Below, in pieces: positions 1-14,100 of a DNA stretch of 64,000 nt. Each line of letters opens with the position of its first letter. The stretch's first letter is position 1. A model generated the notes under the pieces. The model was given only the letters and a program-made list of their open reading frames with translations, had not been told where the DNA came from and did no database searches. Source of the DNA: Baylisascaris procyonis (lineage: Eukaryota > Nematoda > Chromadorea > Rhabditida > Ascarididae); contig JAZARR010000188.1 in assembly GCA_037389465.1 (NCBI GenBank), positions 2,073,501 through 2,137,500 of the forward strand, written 5' to 3'. The position numbers were made by a program, and so were the translations under genes.

Positions 1-541
1 CACTATGATCCGTCAACTTGGGAAGGAGTTTTAAACACTTATCTGTTCAAGAATTTACTTACTAAAGAGTATTTTACAGCTGACTAAATTTAGTTTTCAA
101 CAGGCAGATCAGAAGGCGATTTCTTTCAATATTGAAAGCAATCGATTCGATAGTATTATGAGTGCCGTTCAGTGGCGAAAAAAAGAAGAGTTTTGTTAAT
201 TAGAAGCATTTTATGAATTGAAACCAGTAAATTCGTTGTTGCTTGTTGAAGGTTTCATAATCGTAAGGCAAAAACTATTGATGGAAGTTTTTGTGTCCGT
301 TTGAATTGGGCATAATCTTATTCAGTTCATTGCACGATAGCGATCCGAAGATTTGCTCGTTATGTGGTATTATTTGAGGTCATCTCACCACTAATGGAAT
401 ATTACTTTTAGAAGCATATTCCAGAATGATGTTCAAAGTTACGTTGCGGGGATGACGTTGTCCCGTAGTTTTTGTTTGAGTTTGTTGTACATTTTTTTGA
501 ATGCTTTTATGCATACATATATACATACCGCATGGTTCCAG
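1..541. other. Upstream part of the EZH locus, no exon resolved
   Basis: The first EZH exon I can place starts at 542 with an incoming phase of two bases, so earlier exons must exist. I looked here for the preceding Cys-rich CXC block and the SANT region and could not identify either with confidence. The stretch is probably intron, perhaps with a short exon I cannot recognise. Confidence 0.4.
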
Positions 542-3500
542 ATTTTGTCGTTGTGGTGACCACTGTTGCTATCGTTTTCCTGGTTGTCGTTGCGGTCCAG
601 GAATGTGTCGCACAAAACAATGTCAATGCTTTTTTGCGAATTGGGAATGCGATCCTGATGTGTGCAAATCATGTGGATGTGGTAAGCTTATGTTTACGAT
701 TTGCCTCAATTTTCTTCTCTCTCGGTTTTTCCATTTGTTTTGCCTCAAGAAAGAATTAGAGGCGGGGGCTATCCTTGATTTGCATACTAGTCATTTGAAT
801 CCATAATTCGCTGATGGTCGTAGTCTGAGTTCAATATGGCTAATCGTAGAGTTGTTGTGCTAAGAAGAGGTATTTAAGAATTTGACTTATTTCAGGATTT
901 CTTTGATATTGAGCAAAGAAGTTGCACACAGCTAATTTGAGTTCCTAGGCACTCAACGTGATGTGCTCTAAATCCATCGTGGAGTTGATCCATCATATGT
1001 TTCGAACGGATAACCTGATTAACTGATGTGATTTGATAGCATCTGCCTAAGTTCATTGAGATTCGTGTTGTTTTTCAGCAGGTTCCATGCCATGAGGGGA
1101 TCAAGCTTGAAGCATAAGCCCTTTGGGAAGCCTGCGTAAATTCAAACAAGCTGTTCTGGTATCGAGATCTAAACCCAGGCAGATCATGCAATAAGTAATA
1201 AAGCATCGTATATCGCTTATACAGGCAATGGATTTATCAAAGCAAAAATAAAAATTTCTTTTTTCTGAATCAGCGTTCTGGAGTCTATGCAATCGAGGTA
1301 GTTTATAAAGTTGTTTGAGATCTTAGCTGATTAGAATGCGTTGGCTTATTTAGTGATCGTTTGAGATTTCAGATAATTTGGATGGTCCAGCTTCGGCGAT
1401 TTGCAAAAACATACCAATGCAACGTGGCCTGCAGAAGAAGTTGTTCATTGCACCTTCACAGGTATTTCAACATTACAATTCTGATATTGTTTAATCAGGG
1501 ATCACCTTTATTACTATCTCACTGACATAATAGCATTAGATGAGGGTTGAAGTTGATAACAATTTTACGTAATTTGCTTGGTTTGATATGTAAGTAAGTG
1601 ACCGACTGGGCGAATGCAAATTAAATCAGCATTCCATTACCCGGTCGGTGCACTGAAGGAAGGATTCGGTTGGTGCCTGAAGCTGACGGATAATATTTCA
1701 TCATTTGAATCATTTTTATAGTTAGTAATCCGATTTTTTTTTTCAAAATGGTTCTTTGATGTGTTCATCCTTGTGAATTTCGTTTATTAGCCCCGACTGC
1801 TTAAATTTTCTTCTCACTTGAAAGCTGAGAAATTAATGTTCCTTTTTTACGGTTTCTATTCATTAATCATTTATCGTGTTTCTCCAAAATTCCAATTTTC
1901 CAGCTAGCCTTGCTTAAGGAAACAAAATCTGTAAACCAATTCTTTCGTGCATTTCTTGAATCTCGGCATGATACGATGGTCATCAATAGTAAATTCCATG
2001 AATTTATGGTTCTATTGTATGAAGAATTCGCAACACGGGGTATCGTTTTATGATTCGATTTATTCGCGCAGTTTCAAATAGAGACAGATATAAATGCTGA
2101 TGTTTTCTTTTGCCCTTTTAAGTTTTTTTTTTTCAATTGCAATGAAACTTTTCAAATTTATCTATTTTTTGATTCAGTGAGCAATTTTAGCTGGATATCA
2201 GAATAGAACTGTTGCACTATTTAGCTTTATACGTCAATAATTCGATAATTGATCAGGTGGCTGGATGGGGTTGTTTCACTGAGGAGGATATAGCGAAAAA
2301 CGATTTTATTTCGGAATATTGTGGTGAGGTGATCTCTCATGATGAAAGTGAACGCAGAGGAAAGATCTACGACAAAAAGAAATGCAGCTATCTATTTGGT
2401 CTGTTTTTTTAATTGTTGTATTCTCTCGCATTTTTATTTTATTTTTTATTTATTTACTTTTTATTTTTTTGCTTTTCTTTTGCTAATCAAGAGCGAGGGG
2501 ATTCTGTTTTATATTTGCTGGAATAGTTGGTATTCACTTAATTGCGAGTTGTTATTGTTCTATCAGTTCCTGTCGACTTTTTGTATAGTTTTTTTAGACT
2601 CCTCTTAACCAGGGAAATAGGAGGAGAAGGGGTGGGGGAGGTGGAATAAAGGAGAGAGCGTCCTGTTTATTTAAATCTTTCATTTGAAGGCGAGTACTAC
2701 TGCTATTATTCGCTTCGGTAGATAAAGATTCAACGTTCGATAGCGGCTATTGATTCGATGTAGTATTTAAAATCTTAATTATCTGACGTAAAAAAATTGT
2801 CAGAACGCGATCTTTCAGAAGTTGTTAATGATTTCTTTCTAAGCATGTGCATTTATAGCTATTATAGATATATAGGATTTCAGGTCTGAATGAGGAATAT
2901 TTGGTTGATGCAACTCGTAAGGGTAACGTGATTCGCTTTGCAAATCATTCGAAGGATCCTAACTGTAAAGGCAGAGTATGTGAAAACTTGTTTTAAAAAA
3001 AGTTTCGTTGGGATAGGTGGGGCGTAATCGGAAGAAGTTGACAACGAGAAATAACGCAGCAACGGATGAGGGTATAGAAGGGATTAAATGGTGTTGTTGT
3101 GAGAGCGGCTAATTTTAATCGTTATTGGTTTCATTTGATTTGATGCGTGAATTAAGAAATGAAGTTTTTGCACGTTGTAATTGTTGCGGATAAGGGGAGA
3201 GAGGGGGAGGGAATAGACTGCTTGCAACATCATGCCACGAAATTCAGATTTAGAGGTTGTCAAAAACTTGTAAAATTTGCTCTGATGTGGTAGTGGTCAT
3301 GAAACGTGATTACTAGAAGTAAGTTAGGAAGTATTTCTGTTTATACGGTTAGGAAACGCTCCAATTTTGGAACGTTGCGGAAATTTTCAGAACCTTGTAG
3401 CTGTTGTTATTATCGTATTTTTGCTTTATTTTCTATAGTGCCTTTATTTGAAGAGCCCATTTGTATTAAGGAGTCATTGGTCTTTGTTCTTTGAACTAAA

Positions 3501-3862
3501 CGTTTTAGGTGTTCATGGTGAATGGCGATCATAGGATCGGAATATTTGCTAGAAGGAATATTGCGGCCGGTGAAGAGCTCTTCTTTGACTATTCCTATAA
3601 CTCCACACAGCAAGTGAGTGAATTGTTGGGTTATGAGCCATTTTTAAGTGCTAATATCCACGCTCTTCCTTCTTTTTTTCTCCATTCATTTATAAGTTCA
3701 GAACAGGTATGCAAGGTTTCACTTAAATTTTGTGACGTATACCATAGCAACTTTGAAGAGACTAGGAGCTTTGGGTTAGTGAATCTGGTTTTAGTAGAGC
3801 GGCGATCAGTGTTGATTGTTCACTCATCTCAATGCAAAAGGGTTATTCTTATGGGGAGATAA
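542..3862 (+). CDS. ezh2: Enhancer-of-zeste (EZH/E(z)) histone H3K27 methyltransferase, 3' part, five exons
   Basis: Catalytic subunit of Polycomb repressive complex 2, which methylates histone H3 lysine 27 in the nucleus. Exons joined in phase: 542-681, 1373-1461, 2257-2398, 2884-2975, and 3509 onward. Exon 1 holds the second half of the CXC domain, with [15 protein letters not shown] and [14 protein letters not shown] closely matching EZH proteins. Exon 2 is the linker ending [10 protein letters not shown]. Exons 3-5 are the SET domain: [16 protein letters not shown], the SAM-binding [24 protein letters not shown] and the catalytic [10 protein letters not shown]. Key SET residues are present, so the enzyme looks active. 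The nematode orthologue would be called mes-2. The N-terminal domains lie before the window. The C-terminus is uncertain: the last exon reads through to a stop at 3860-3862, or is spliced at 3613 (CAA followed by GTGAGT) to an exon near 3881. Introns total about 2.4 kb and show nothing else I can support. Confidence 0.93.
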
Positions 3863-3919
3863 CTTGTATTTGTTTTGCAGTGGAATATTTGGTATATATT
3901 TGTGAAATGCGCTACATGC

Positions 3920-3925
3920 AATAAA
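3920..3925 (+). promoter_or_regulatory. Candidate polyadenylation signal of the EZH gene
   Basis: AATAAA lies about 60 bp after the stop at 3862 on the same strand. It fits the end of the EZH transcript. AATAAA is common by chance in this AT-rich DNA, so position is the main support. Confidence 0.45.
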
Positions 3926-6900
3926 CTGCTTTAGTTGGAGTTTGTTTTTTTTTTTTTCTGTTGCGATTAGTTTTTAGAATTCGTTGACTCTTTCAGGTCA
4001 TACTTCTAATAATTCTTTTATTGTTGATTTAATTTTTCCGTAAATATTTTTTTAAAAAACTCAGAAAGTTGCAACGCTTTTTCTTTCATCATAGAAATAA
4101 ATGTATTGGTGTTTTTATAGTATGATATTGAGAAGGGATGAGGGAACACTTCTTGAAAACGTCAAAGTGGATTTGGTTATTCTTTGTCTAGTCATTTCAT
4201 ATGCTAGTGGTAAGGAGCTTAATCTTTTAACACAATTGCTTAGGCGTTGACGATCTTAAAATATTAACGCACGTCGGCGTTCTTTCAAGATTCGGCAGAG
4301 GTTGGAGTTTTCGAGGGGGATGAATGTGAAACTCTTAAGCTGCTAGGGCACTCGATAGCATTTTGGGATAACCATTTGAAAGACTTAATATAGGTTTGTA
4401 CTAATTATGCCTTTGACAAAATATTATATATAATTTCAGTTCTAATGGCTTGTCTTTCAACGGTTTTTTTTTTTTTTTTGATGCGTTGATTTTTCATATT
4501 TTTATTGCAGTGAAGTTTTTTTCAACATTCGTAAGACCCTTGCTAAAAGTTTGCGGTATCAAGATTTTCGAAATTTTTGAAGTTTTTTTTCTTCATAGAA
4601 ATTCTAACGAATTTAAAGCTATCAGTGCAATCATACGCTTACCCATCAGAAGTTTTGTATGGATTTTTTTCCGTCAAATTATGCAAAATTTTCAGATCAA
4701 ATTCGTATCAAAGGAACGCCCTAAACCACACTAGGCATCGATGAATGGTTTCTTCACACACATTTCATGTCTTTTACATCCGCTGCTGTTGCTATTTCTA
4801 ATGGTTTCAGGCTTTGTATGTGTATAATGTAACCGTACGTGTACTACACCATTGCCAAGCTATGTTTTGGGGAGAGTGATGCGTTTTATAGAGTAAAAAT
4901 TATGCTGAAGAAAGCAGTAGAAAGAAACTAACTCTATGATCTTTTAAGCTGTCTTTGAGTTTCGTTACCGCCATCAGAGTTGACGAGTTAAGCAAAACGT
5001 TAGGCACTTTGTGGATTAGTTGTGGCCACCCATCATGGAGCTCACAAATTCAGATGTGATGGAGTTATGGATTTTTTTGATGTAGAAGCACCAGTAGTAG
5101 GTATTAAGCATGGTAGATTCCATTTTCATTAATCCTTCACCTGATGTATGACAGAGTGACGATTCGGAAGATATTGGATGTGATCTCTTCAGTTTTGGTG
5201 CTTTTTGAAAGTAACGACCGGAATTTATTACGAATTTTAAGTTCAAGTTTAATGTGAGGTCTAAAATCATCGATCTTGACCTTCGATGTTCATTTTATGT
5301 TGTTCTTTACCTTTCAGTTACTATTATGTTTTTAATACTTTTGTGTTGTTTTTCGTTATTTCGATGCTTCAACTGTCGCACACTGCCTCTCTTTCTGATT
5401 CACTTCGTTTGCATTGTGCACAACTTCTTTCAATGATGTTATTTCTATGGATTTAGTTGCTATTATTGGATTTTTTTATACATCATAGCTCCGATATGGT
5501 GAAGACACAAGACTTGCTTTGGTCACATATCAGTAAAATCGCTGTGACGCTGAACTCTCATTCCTTTCAATGGTTTATTGCCTTATGTTCTTACTTCTGT
5601 GAAAGTCTCTTTCATTTTTTTATGGGTGGTGAAATTTCCAGTTGTATTTTTTAAGGAGATCAGCTGTTTTTTTGGTAATATTTGATCATTTATTTTATAT
5701 AAGGATGAGAATTCTTTGGTGAACAGCAAATGCTAGTTTTTAATTATTAATTTATTGTTGCTTATCCACTGTTTTATTTTGTTTCATATTCTTTTACTGT
5801 AAGTAACAGAAAATGAGTACAAAACATATGCTGCAATATCGATGTCGTGCTCAAATAGTTTGAACCAATGCCATTTGTTGATTGAATTAATTATTTGCTA
5901 AGAAATTGTTCATTCATTCAATTATGCCGACATTAAATCCGAATATAATTGCGGCGGAGTATTTACGCAATTTTTTTCTATATTTATATCATTGTATTCA
6001 CTATGAGTTTTCCGTTGTTTAGCGTCTTTCTTTACTGAGAAATTAAACAGTCGAATTGCTTGATGGATTGTGCTTATTCAATTCGGTTGAAACACCTGTC
6101 AAGTTTTAATTTTCTCATAAAGAGATGTTGACCGATTTGAATTTCTTTCAGTCGTTTTGTAGTTATTTGAAAATTTACTTCAATTGCTCGTATAAACGAA
6201 GGAAAGAAATTACTTCGATTTTTTGATTGTTACATGTTGAATTTGTCTTTTCTTCTACTCTGCTGCCTCCTCGATTATTTCGACGCTCATTTAAAGTTTT
6301 TTACCATATTTGTTGGGACATGAATACTATTGGGATCTCTCTTTATTCTATTTTTATTTGCTTATCTATGTGTGTGGAGAGTGATTTAAAGTCTCAGAAT
6401 TTTCTAGTTTACATGCATTGTGTTGTTTTATGTTACTTACGTTGGTCGCTGTATTTTTTTTGTCCATGAGGTATGTTGTTTCGAAAACAGATCCTTGGCT
6501 GAACCACTAGGTATTCTAAAGCTTTTCCTGTTTCATGTGTGGTCCCATGATAACCGAGTAGGCAAATAATAACATGAGCACCAGTATGTTGCATCGTTTC
6601 GTACTGTAGAAAAAGGCGAACTGCACCATATCTTCGGATTTTATTGCGATGCTAAACCTGTATTTTAATGAGACCACGCGTAATTCCCGACCTCGCATTT
6701 ACAGTAAGGTTGGTGGAAAGGTAATGAGTCTTCTTCAGAGTACAGTATGTCCGCCCACTAATGTAGGATGCACATGTAGTGGGTGATCAATAAATTGTAG
6801 TTCGACTGCTTTTGGGCAGACTAGAGAGATGATGGTCATGGGCAAAACAAACTCGCCACAAATGCCTTGAAGCAAGGGTCGATGCCTATAAAGCGACAGC

Positions 6901-8185
6901 ATGTTTGATTACAGGACGTTAGTGTGCTTCTAGTTTTTTATATGAGGTCTCATCCTTGGTGCTCGTTGGTACGGAGATGGCAATATTCGTGCCGAGGTGC
7001 TGTATGGGCGTTGCCGCTCTGCCGTCTTGTTACCCCCTCTTTACTATTGTTGGTTTTCGAGGCCTAATAAAAAACCTTAACCTCGCCTCATTGAACAGAT
7101 TACGCAGCATTTGGCCGAACCTCGAAAGAAAAGGAATTTGCAGACCCTTCGGGGACAAATCAAGAGTAGAAGGACAAAACAGGGCCCAATCCTTTACATG
7201 GGAACATCCAGAATAAAATGTGCTTTAGCTGCAGTGTATATGATGCTCATCAACAAAAAGTCAATAATGCAAAGTCGGTATTCCATAAGGTCGTCTATTT
7301 ATAAGCTGTCAAAGAAGGGGTAATATCACCGATGGCAAGTAGAACAGCATAAGACTATCATAACATATCAACACAACATCGAACTATCCATTCTAAAAAC
7401 TAATACATGAGACTATCATAATATATCAATAGAGTACAAGATTACTACAACATTATGAATATGCGCAATATAAAAACATTCAAAAAATGGTTAATGTAGC
7501 AGTTTGAATCGAAATTGTATAAGCCACGCCAATGGTAGATGGCTAATACTCGAATCGAATATCCTTATATAAAACATCCCTATCGTATTACAACAATATT
7601 CATAATTTAGAAGGGAAAACACAATTTTCAATGAGTCAAAAAAGTAATATTAATTCAATGCAATGATGCAAAATAAAATAAAGAGCTACCATCATTCGTC
7701 ATTGCTAAAAATAGACTAATGACAAATAAAAATATTAAGAATAATGTAGCCGTGATGAATTCTAAAAGAATCAAGAGATCGGTGTAAATATGCACATAGT
7801 GCGCTTCATCGATTATATCAAGGCTGGGAAAAAAATATGTATTGAAGATAACTAAACGGAAACTGTTCGTGATTGCATCCGTAAAGTTCATCGGTATAGC
7901 CTTTGTGGCCCCCACCCAGGTAATTAGACATAGACACTTAAGTACACACTAAAACTACCAAATGCCTCTTCCCCGACAAGAATAACTTAACTGCAGAAGG
8001 CAGGAAATATGTATAGGTACGCTGGGAAGAGAGCCACCATATGTGACCTATCGTGATTGCCTTCCAGAAAACGTTGCCGATTCAAAAGCCTATTTTCTTT
8101 TTCCTCTCTCTCCACTCCTTCCTATCGCTCCCATCGGTCAACGAACATTCGACTTGAATGTATCGGACACAAACCCCGACTTACA
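3926..8185. other. Intergenic region between convergent genes
   Basis: AT-rich sequence with many homopolymer T runs and only short chance reading frames. The stretch 7080-7320 has a basic + strand frame (ending near 7320) that looks protein-like but has no recognisable domain or convincing splice partners. A pair of imperfect direct copies of a GACTATCATAA-containing motif lies near 7350 and 7411. I see no supported gene. Confidence 0.5.
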
Positions 8186-11100
8186 TCAAGCCAATCGGAT
8201 ACGTTGGTATTCGTCCATAGTATTCACGAAATGTATACTAGCATATCCATCCACTTTTAGCAAATTTTGCCTCGCGCATTCCTTCCGAAGATTCGCTACT
8301 GTTTTCTCTGAAATACAAGACCTAGTGATCACTTCAGCTCTTATGGAATTAGTCTACCACCAATACACGGTGACAATCAAAAAAATGCTTTCCTATATTC
8401 ACTCAGCTGGGCAACTTCTCCGCTTGGCCATAGTATGGATTATAGCGAGCATAACTCTCAAACAACCGTTTAAGTGGCACAAACTCTCAAGCAACCGTTA
8501 AAATGGCGCAGCCATACGTCTATCAATACACATCAATAGAAGGCATAGAACAGTCAGCAGTCTATAGAAAATCCAGTTTGATATCCCAGTTAATTCATTT
8601 CAGAAATTGAAGCATTCTATTAGCGTCGAAACTAGGTTATATAGAAGAACGAAGAAAAGAGTGAAACATGCCTTCGCCCGAATCCATCAGTTGTGCCCAA
8701 CCTGAAACGATCTCTGCCCTCTTAAATTCGGAGCCCATCTCAGATAGTGCATCCGCAGCATCGACGATAATCCGTTCGTCTGAATCCAACTGAAACTATA
8801 AAACATTGAGTCAATATCACTATTGGAATAACATAGCCCACAGTCAACTCGAAAACTGTTGCTTGTAAAGGTGATACGGATTTTTCGAAAAAAGAAACGA
8901 TTCATTGCCAACTTGGCCAATTGAATGTGAACTTATTTACTAGTTGGCAGACGAAGATACCTCGAAAAAAAAAAGATATATTGCAGATATTTTAACCGTA
9001 TCATACTAATTTTGTAGAGCTGTAACTTTTCGTTTCTAATCGCAAAGAGAAGCTTAATAACTGAATCAAAAAATATTTTTCCAAGATTGCTAGCGGTATC
9101 ATAAACAAGCCAAAGTCAATCTGTCGAATGGAAACAAAAACTTAAAAGTGAAATAAACAAAAAGACAAAGCAATAATTAAATCTTTTACTGCGGCAGAAA
9201 TTCCCAGCTCATTTGTCCCATATGATGCATACTAACACAGCCTTAATACAACAAAAGTGAACCTTAGCTATTCGCTCAGCCATAAGTTGCTCATATTCAT
9301 CCAGAGTACGTGGGATCTTCTCCCAGTATGCAAACATATTCGCCCGAGGAACGCAATACCCTGAAAATTTACTTTAATAATGCTATCCAAGAAACGAATT
9401 ATTGGAAAACATTGATTAGTAAACCATTCGTTTTTGAGTTGTCGTTATATACTGCCATACTCAACTATACGATCAACAGACTCACTCATATGAATGCTTG
9501 AAACGGCATATTCAATTTTAAAAAATCCTAGCAATATATCGAATTCACCACCCACTATATTCAGCTCCTATAATCATCTATGCGGTAAAATAACTATGAG
9601 CATTTTAAAAAGTGATGCCTCCATTCATAAGCACATTCTCCAATTGTGTAAGTTTTACTCGTAAATGAAGCCATCCCCTTATTATATCTTAAAGTAAAAG
9701 GATCGTTGAGAAAATCAGATAATATTGCCTCATTCTACAACAATCGATTTTAGAGTTGCTCGTAAGTCTACTCGAATAAACCGCGCACAGTATAATGAGA
9801 AGTTTTGACTCATATGCGCCCAAAGATTTATAGATATATAAGAAAATAAAATAGACGAATATAGTTCACATGAATTATGAATAAACAAAAGTCTTATTGT
9901 ACGATCCCTATTCAAATAAAGTGTTCCTTGTTTAATGTAAAGTCATATTTTTTGCTCAAATAGTTCACTTATAGGAAATATTATTTTTATTTCTAAAGAA
10001 ACGAATGTCCTTTCATCTCCCGTTTTTTCAAATATTTTTTTGGGCGTTGTTTAAAAAAAAACTTTCCTTAGATTTTGAATAATTCTTCGCATTTTGAATT
10101 CGGCAACTCCATTGCACTAAATGAATGGATACTTTTAATAATATAAAATAGCAAATAATAAATTTTTCAATAATAAAAAGTTTAATCTATTCTTCCACTC
10201 TAAAGAAATAATAAATACATTCTAAATGAGTGCTCTTTGATATCTGTTCTATATGTTCACGATTTTAAATTAGGAATCATTATCATGAAATCAGATGGCT
10301 ATAATTGACGGTTTAATTTATCCACTATAAATTTGACTATAGAAATTGGCCGCACTAACGACAGAATGACAAAACTCGCAAGCAAATCTGTAATACTTGC
10401 GCAATTCGGCATCTCTCATCAATAAATAACTCCAATTTCGGTGGAAATTCTTGCAACATGACAGGGCGATTTTTTGCCGAATAGTCCCCCATGAAGCAGC
10501 AAATTGGTGTATGAGAGAAGTAAGGAAAGCAAATCACCTTGATGGGAAGCGATTTGCCTAAACGGTCCCGAGGAAAAATAGGAGAAAGATTTGCCGCAAG
10601 AGTGCCGCAGAGCGACCCGATCGGAAAGAAGAAATCGCGGATCACTCACACTCAGGCAGTGGCCCCTACCCACCTCCTATTCAATTCCAAAGGTTTTAAT
10701 GAAAGAGAATAAATATTATGGGGTACAAATTTATAAGGGAACAACTAGTGAAGGCAAAATCGGCGGCACTACCTTCTGTAATGGCGTCAACTGCTTCGAC
10801 GATAGAGAACAGCACATCAATCTTGTCGATCACGGTACGTGCGCTTACTCGCCACCACTGTGCAGCTTTGACCTCGTCGTATTCTGCATCTCCCGGAAGG
10901 CATTCGAATGACTCTAGAAATCAGTTACAGGCACTAGTCGCTTCTAAGTCAGCTACAACACAGGCAAAACTTCTGATAAAGAATGTGACCGACAGACTGA
11001 AAAAAATATAACCCTTATAGAACAACGGAGTTTTGGAAAAATCGGGATACTCGCCGTAGAGCAGACGGAATCACACACTCGTCAATACTTTGCTAAGGGT

Positions 11101-14100
11101 TTTCCAGCTTAGAAATTAGCTGTGATTAGAAATATGACATCCGAAAACGAAACTTTCTAGGCTCATGTGAGCCACAAAAACACGAAACGTCCTTGAAACT
11201 GTATTGGAAAAGGTGTTATGTTCGAAAAAAAATTGTGAAAAATCATAAGCAATAAAAGTATATAGTAAATCTTCGCAATAAAAGGTCAATAATTGTACTC
11301 TTTGAAAAAGATTTTTTGAAGAAAATTCCAATAAAAATGGACTCTTTCGAAAATATAAATGAAAAGCATGCAATACAAAGAAATAGATAGTAAATCGTTT
11401 TGAATGCAAAAACAGATAGAATCAACGACGCTCTGAGAGTAACTCACTTAGAGGTATCAAAAGAAAATTTGAACTTCAGATATCAAAAAAATAAGCGGTG
11501 GATTTTCAACAATTTGCTAGCGTATATCAATAAAAAACGTGATGACAAAAGAAGCGAAAAAATAGCTGATCGTTAAGTTTCATTAAAGATTTCGTCGAAA
11601 AACGTTAAACATTGGGAAAACACATCTCTGGCATGAAGTTAATACTAATAAACAATGAAGAGTGGTATACAATAAACAAACATTTCAAAAGGAATTTTCT
11701 AACGGTGAAATAAATCCTCCGAGAAGAAGACACCTCTCTATATACAGATGCTTTCTTCGATTCCAAGAAAATATGTGGTCTAGAGGAAAGGCGAGATATT
11801 CATAACAGACGCTCGTGATGAATGAAAACTTTCAACTGATATATATGTGCGCCTCTCCTACTCTCCGCTGGCTTTCATGTAACAAAGTTAGGCTTGATCA
11901 TAGATCAGTTTTCAATGAAAAGAATTTTTTAATAGTCTCACCTTTAACATATCAACAACCCAGCACATTCACTCATTTCACGGAAATAGAAGTTCCGGTC
12001 ATCGTTCTGATGGAAAACACCGTTTCACGATTATTGGGACGATGCCTATTTTAACTGAATTTCGGCGTTGTTCCCACACTGCATACTATATTATCTCTTC
12101 ATTCATTACAGTGCTAATTATTCAAAACCAGGACGACTTTGGAACTGCTTGAATGGTTGGTTCGTTGCATCTATGCAGTGTTTGCTTTTATCACATTAGC
12201 ATTCGATGCTATTAAATCTTTATCGACTTGGCAAGTTTTTGTATGGATCTCAGAGCGTTCAGTGAGCAGGCTCCGCGTCACCCTCTCTGCCCTTATTTGT
12301 CTTCACTGTTACCTCGCCATCACTAGCGAGGCGCATGCATGATTCGATAGATTGAAGGTAAAAATAACGAGCATAGTCTTCAATTAATTACATCCTTATT
12401 ATTGACCATAGTGTCACCAGTTTCCAAGACCGATAACCGACTAAGTGAATGAGGCCTCACGGGTAGAAATCACTCAAAAACAGTCAGTAAATGTCCTAAT
12501 TTATCGTATTCCACCATCTATGCGTCAACTCTGTGGCATTTTCCTTGCTGAAGAAGCCTTCGTTGCTAAAGCATCACAGTGCAGTCGTCACTAACTATTT
12601 CTATCACCATATCATATTTGGCTATGAATTCCATATGCGATATTGCCATCAATAAAACCCCAACATCCACTATACCCCTCTTCCCTCCCTCTAAAATTTC
12701 TCGACTAAAATATTATCCTCCATCAGGATCTCGAGAAATCAATCTCTTTCATGAAAGCTTTAAGTATTTTTGTCATATAATGAAGTCTTCGGGAAAAAAA
12801 ATAATGCCTATTTCAAATTCTAAAGAAATTATTTCGGCGTTCTTGAACCTGATATATGAAGTGTGATAAAAGTTTTTCGGAAAGTACCGTTAGGGAAAGT
12901 GACGATCTCAAAAACGGCTCGGTAGAACTTGTCTCTGCCATTAGCGCGGATGAATGTCTTTTCTTGCCGCTGCCCATAACGGACGCCAATGTAACCACGT
13001 TGAGGCGGATCGTGGCTGTACTGTAAAATGTTTCCATCAGGCAATGCTATCTGCAGTAATATCCCGTGGTCACTATCGATCATCTCAACCATTGTTTCTG
13101 ATTTTGGCCCCTGCCAATTCAGCGTTCTTCAATGAAACATTAACATCAACAAGGATTGAGGACGAATATGCATGCGAATGACTATACCAATTCGGAATCG
13201 AATGGGAGCACAAAAGTCCAAGGTAACTGAATGTCTAAAGCCTCGAAGACAGCCCAAATTTTTTTCGTACAATTGAAATCTATGACATAATTATATCGGC
13301 ATTAAGCCTTCTCGCTGTTCTTAGCTACCTCATCAACCGATTTTGTATACGCAACTAGACTTCATCTAGCGAACATTGATGTAATGGCTAGACCAACAAA
13401 CATATTTCCATATTTACTATAGTAAGGTGAAATCCGCGTTATCGTTCATTCAGCTGTCTACCACCCCCGATAAATTCCCAACTATTGTATTATAATAATC
13501 GCTCACACTTACGACTGCTGGATGTAAAAGCATATCGCCTAGTATTGTATTAGGTCAGTGCCAAATGCATCAATAAAGGGCAATTAGTCACCTCCCTCCC
13601 CTTCCGTTCCCCTGATAAGTCATGTATTCTTGCTTCACCAATAGAAAATTAAGTATGCTATCAAAAGTTGAAAAAAAAATCCGATAAAAGTAAAATTATC
13701 ACATTCGCAACTATCATATCAACTAATTCAACAAAAAATGCTTTAAAAAATTGGTAAATGCCAGTAGATGAATGACCATAAGAAGCAATAATCCTGCGCA
13801 AGTTTTTCTGAAATATGATATTTTCTTTGCATCGTTCCCTGTTGTTGTCACAATCGTTACCGTATCGAAATGCTTTCGAACCTCCTTAAATGAAATCATC
13901 AGTTCAATAATTTAGTGACGAGTATATTTTTATTTAGCAGTCAGTAAAAGTTATCTGAATTTTGCTCGAGATTCATCATCGACTATGTTCCTTGCGATCA
14001 CGTATGAAAGCAACCAATCAGCCCAGCAAGAGTGCGTTTCTCGCTATTTCTTCTATTTCTTTTATGATGGTCAACTTTCTTGTCCTTTTCGACTCAATGG

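Noticed and set aside
8043..8501. 152-residue + strand frame
   Set aside because: It overlaps the terminal exon (8186-8307) of the - strand gene, which has consistent splice phase; the + frame has no recognisable content.
12139..12342. Hydrophobic + strand frame of 67 residues as a nested gene
   Set aside because: It lies in an intron of the - strand gene with no promoter, splice or family evidence.
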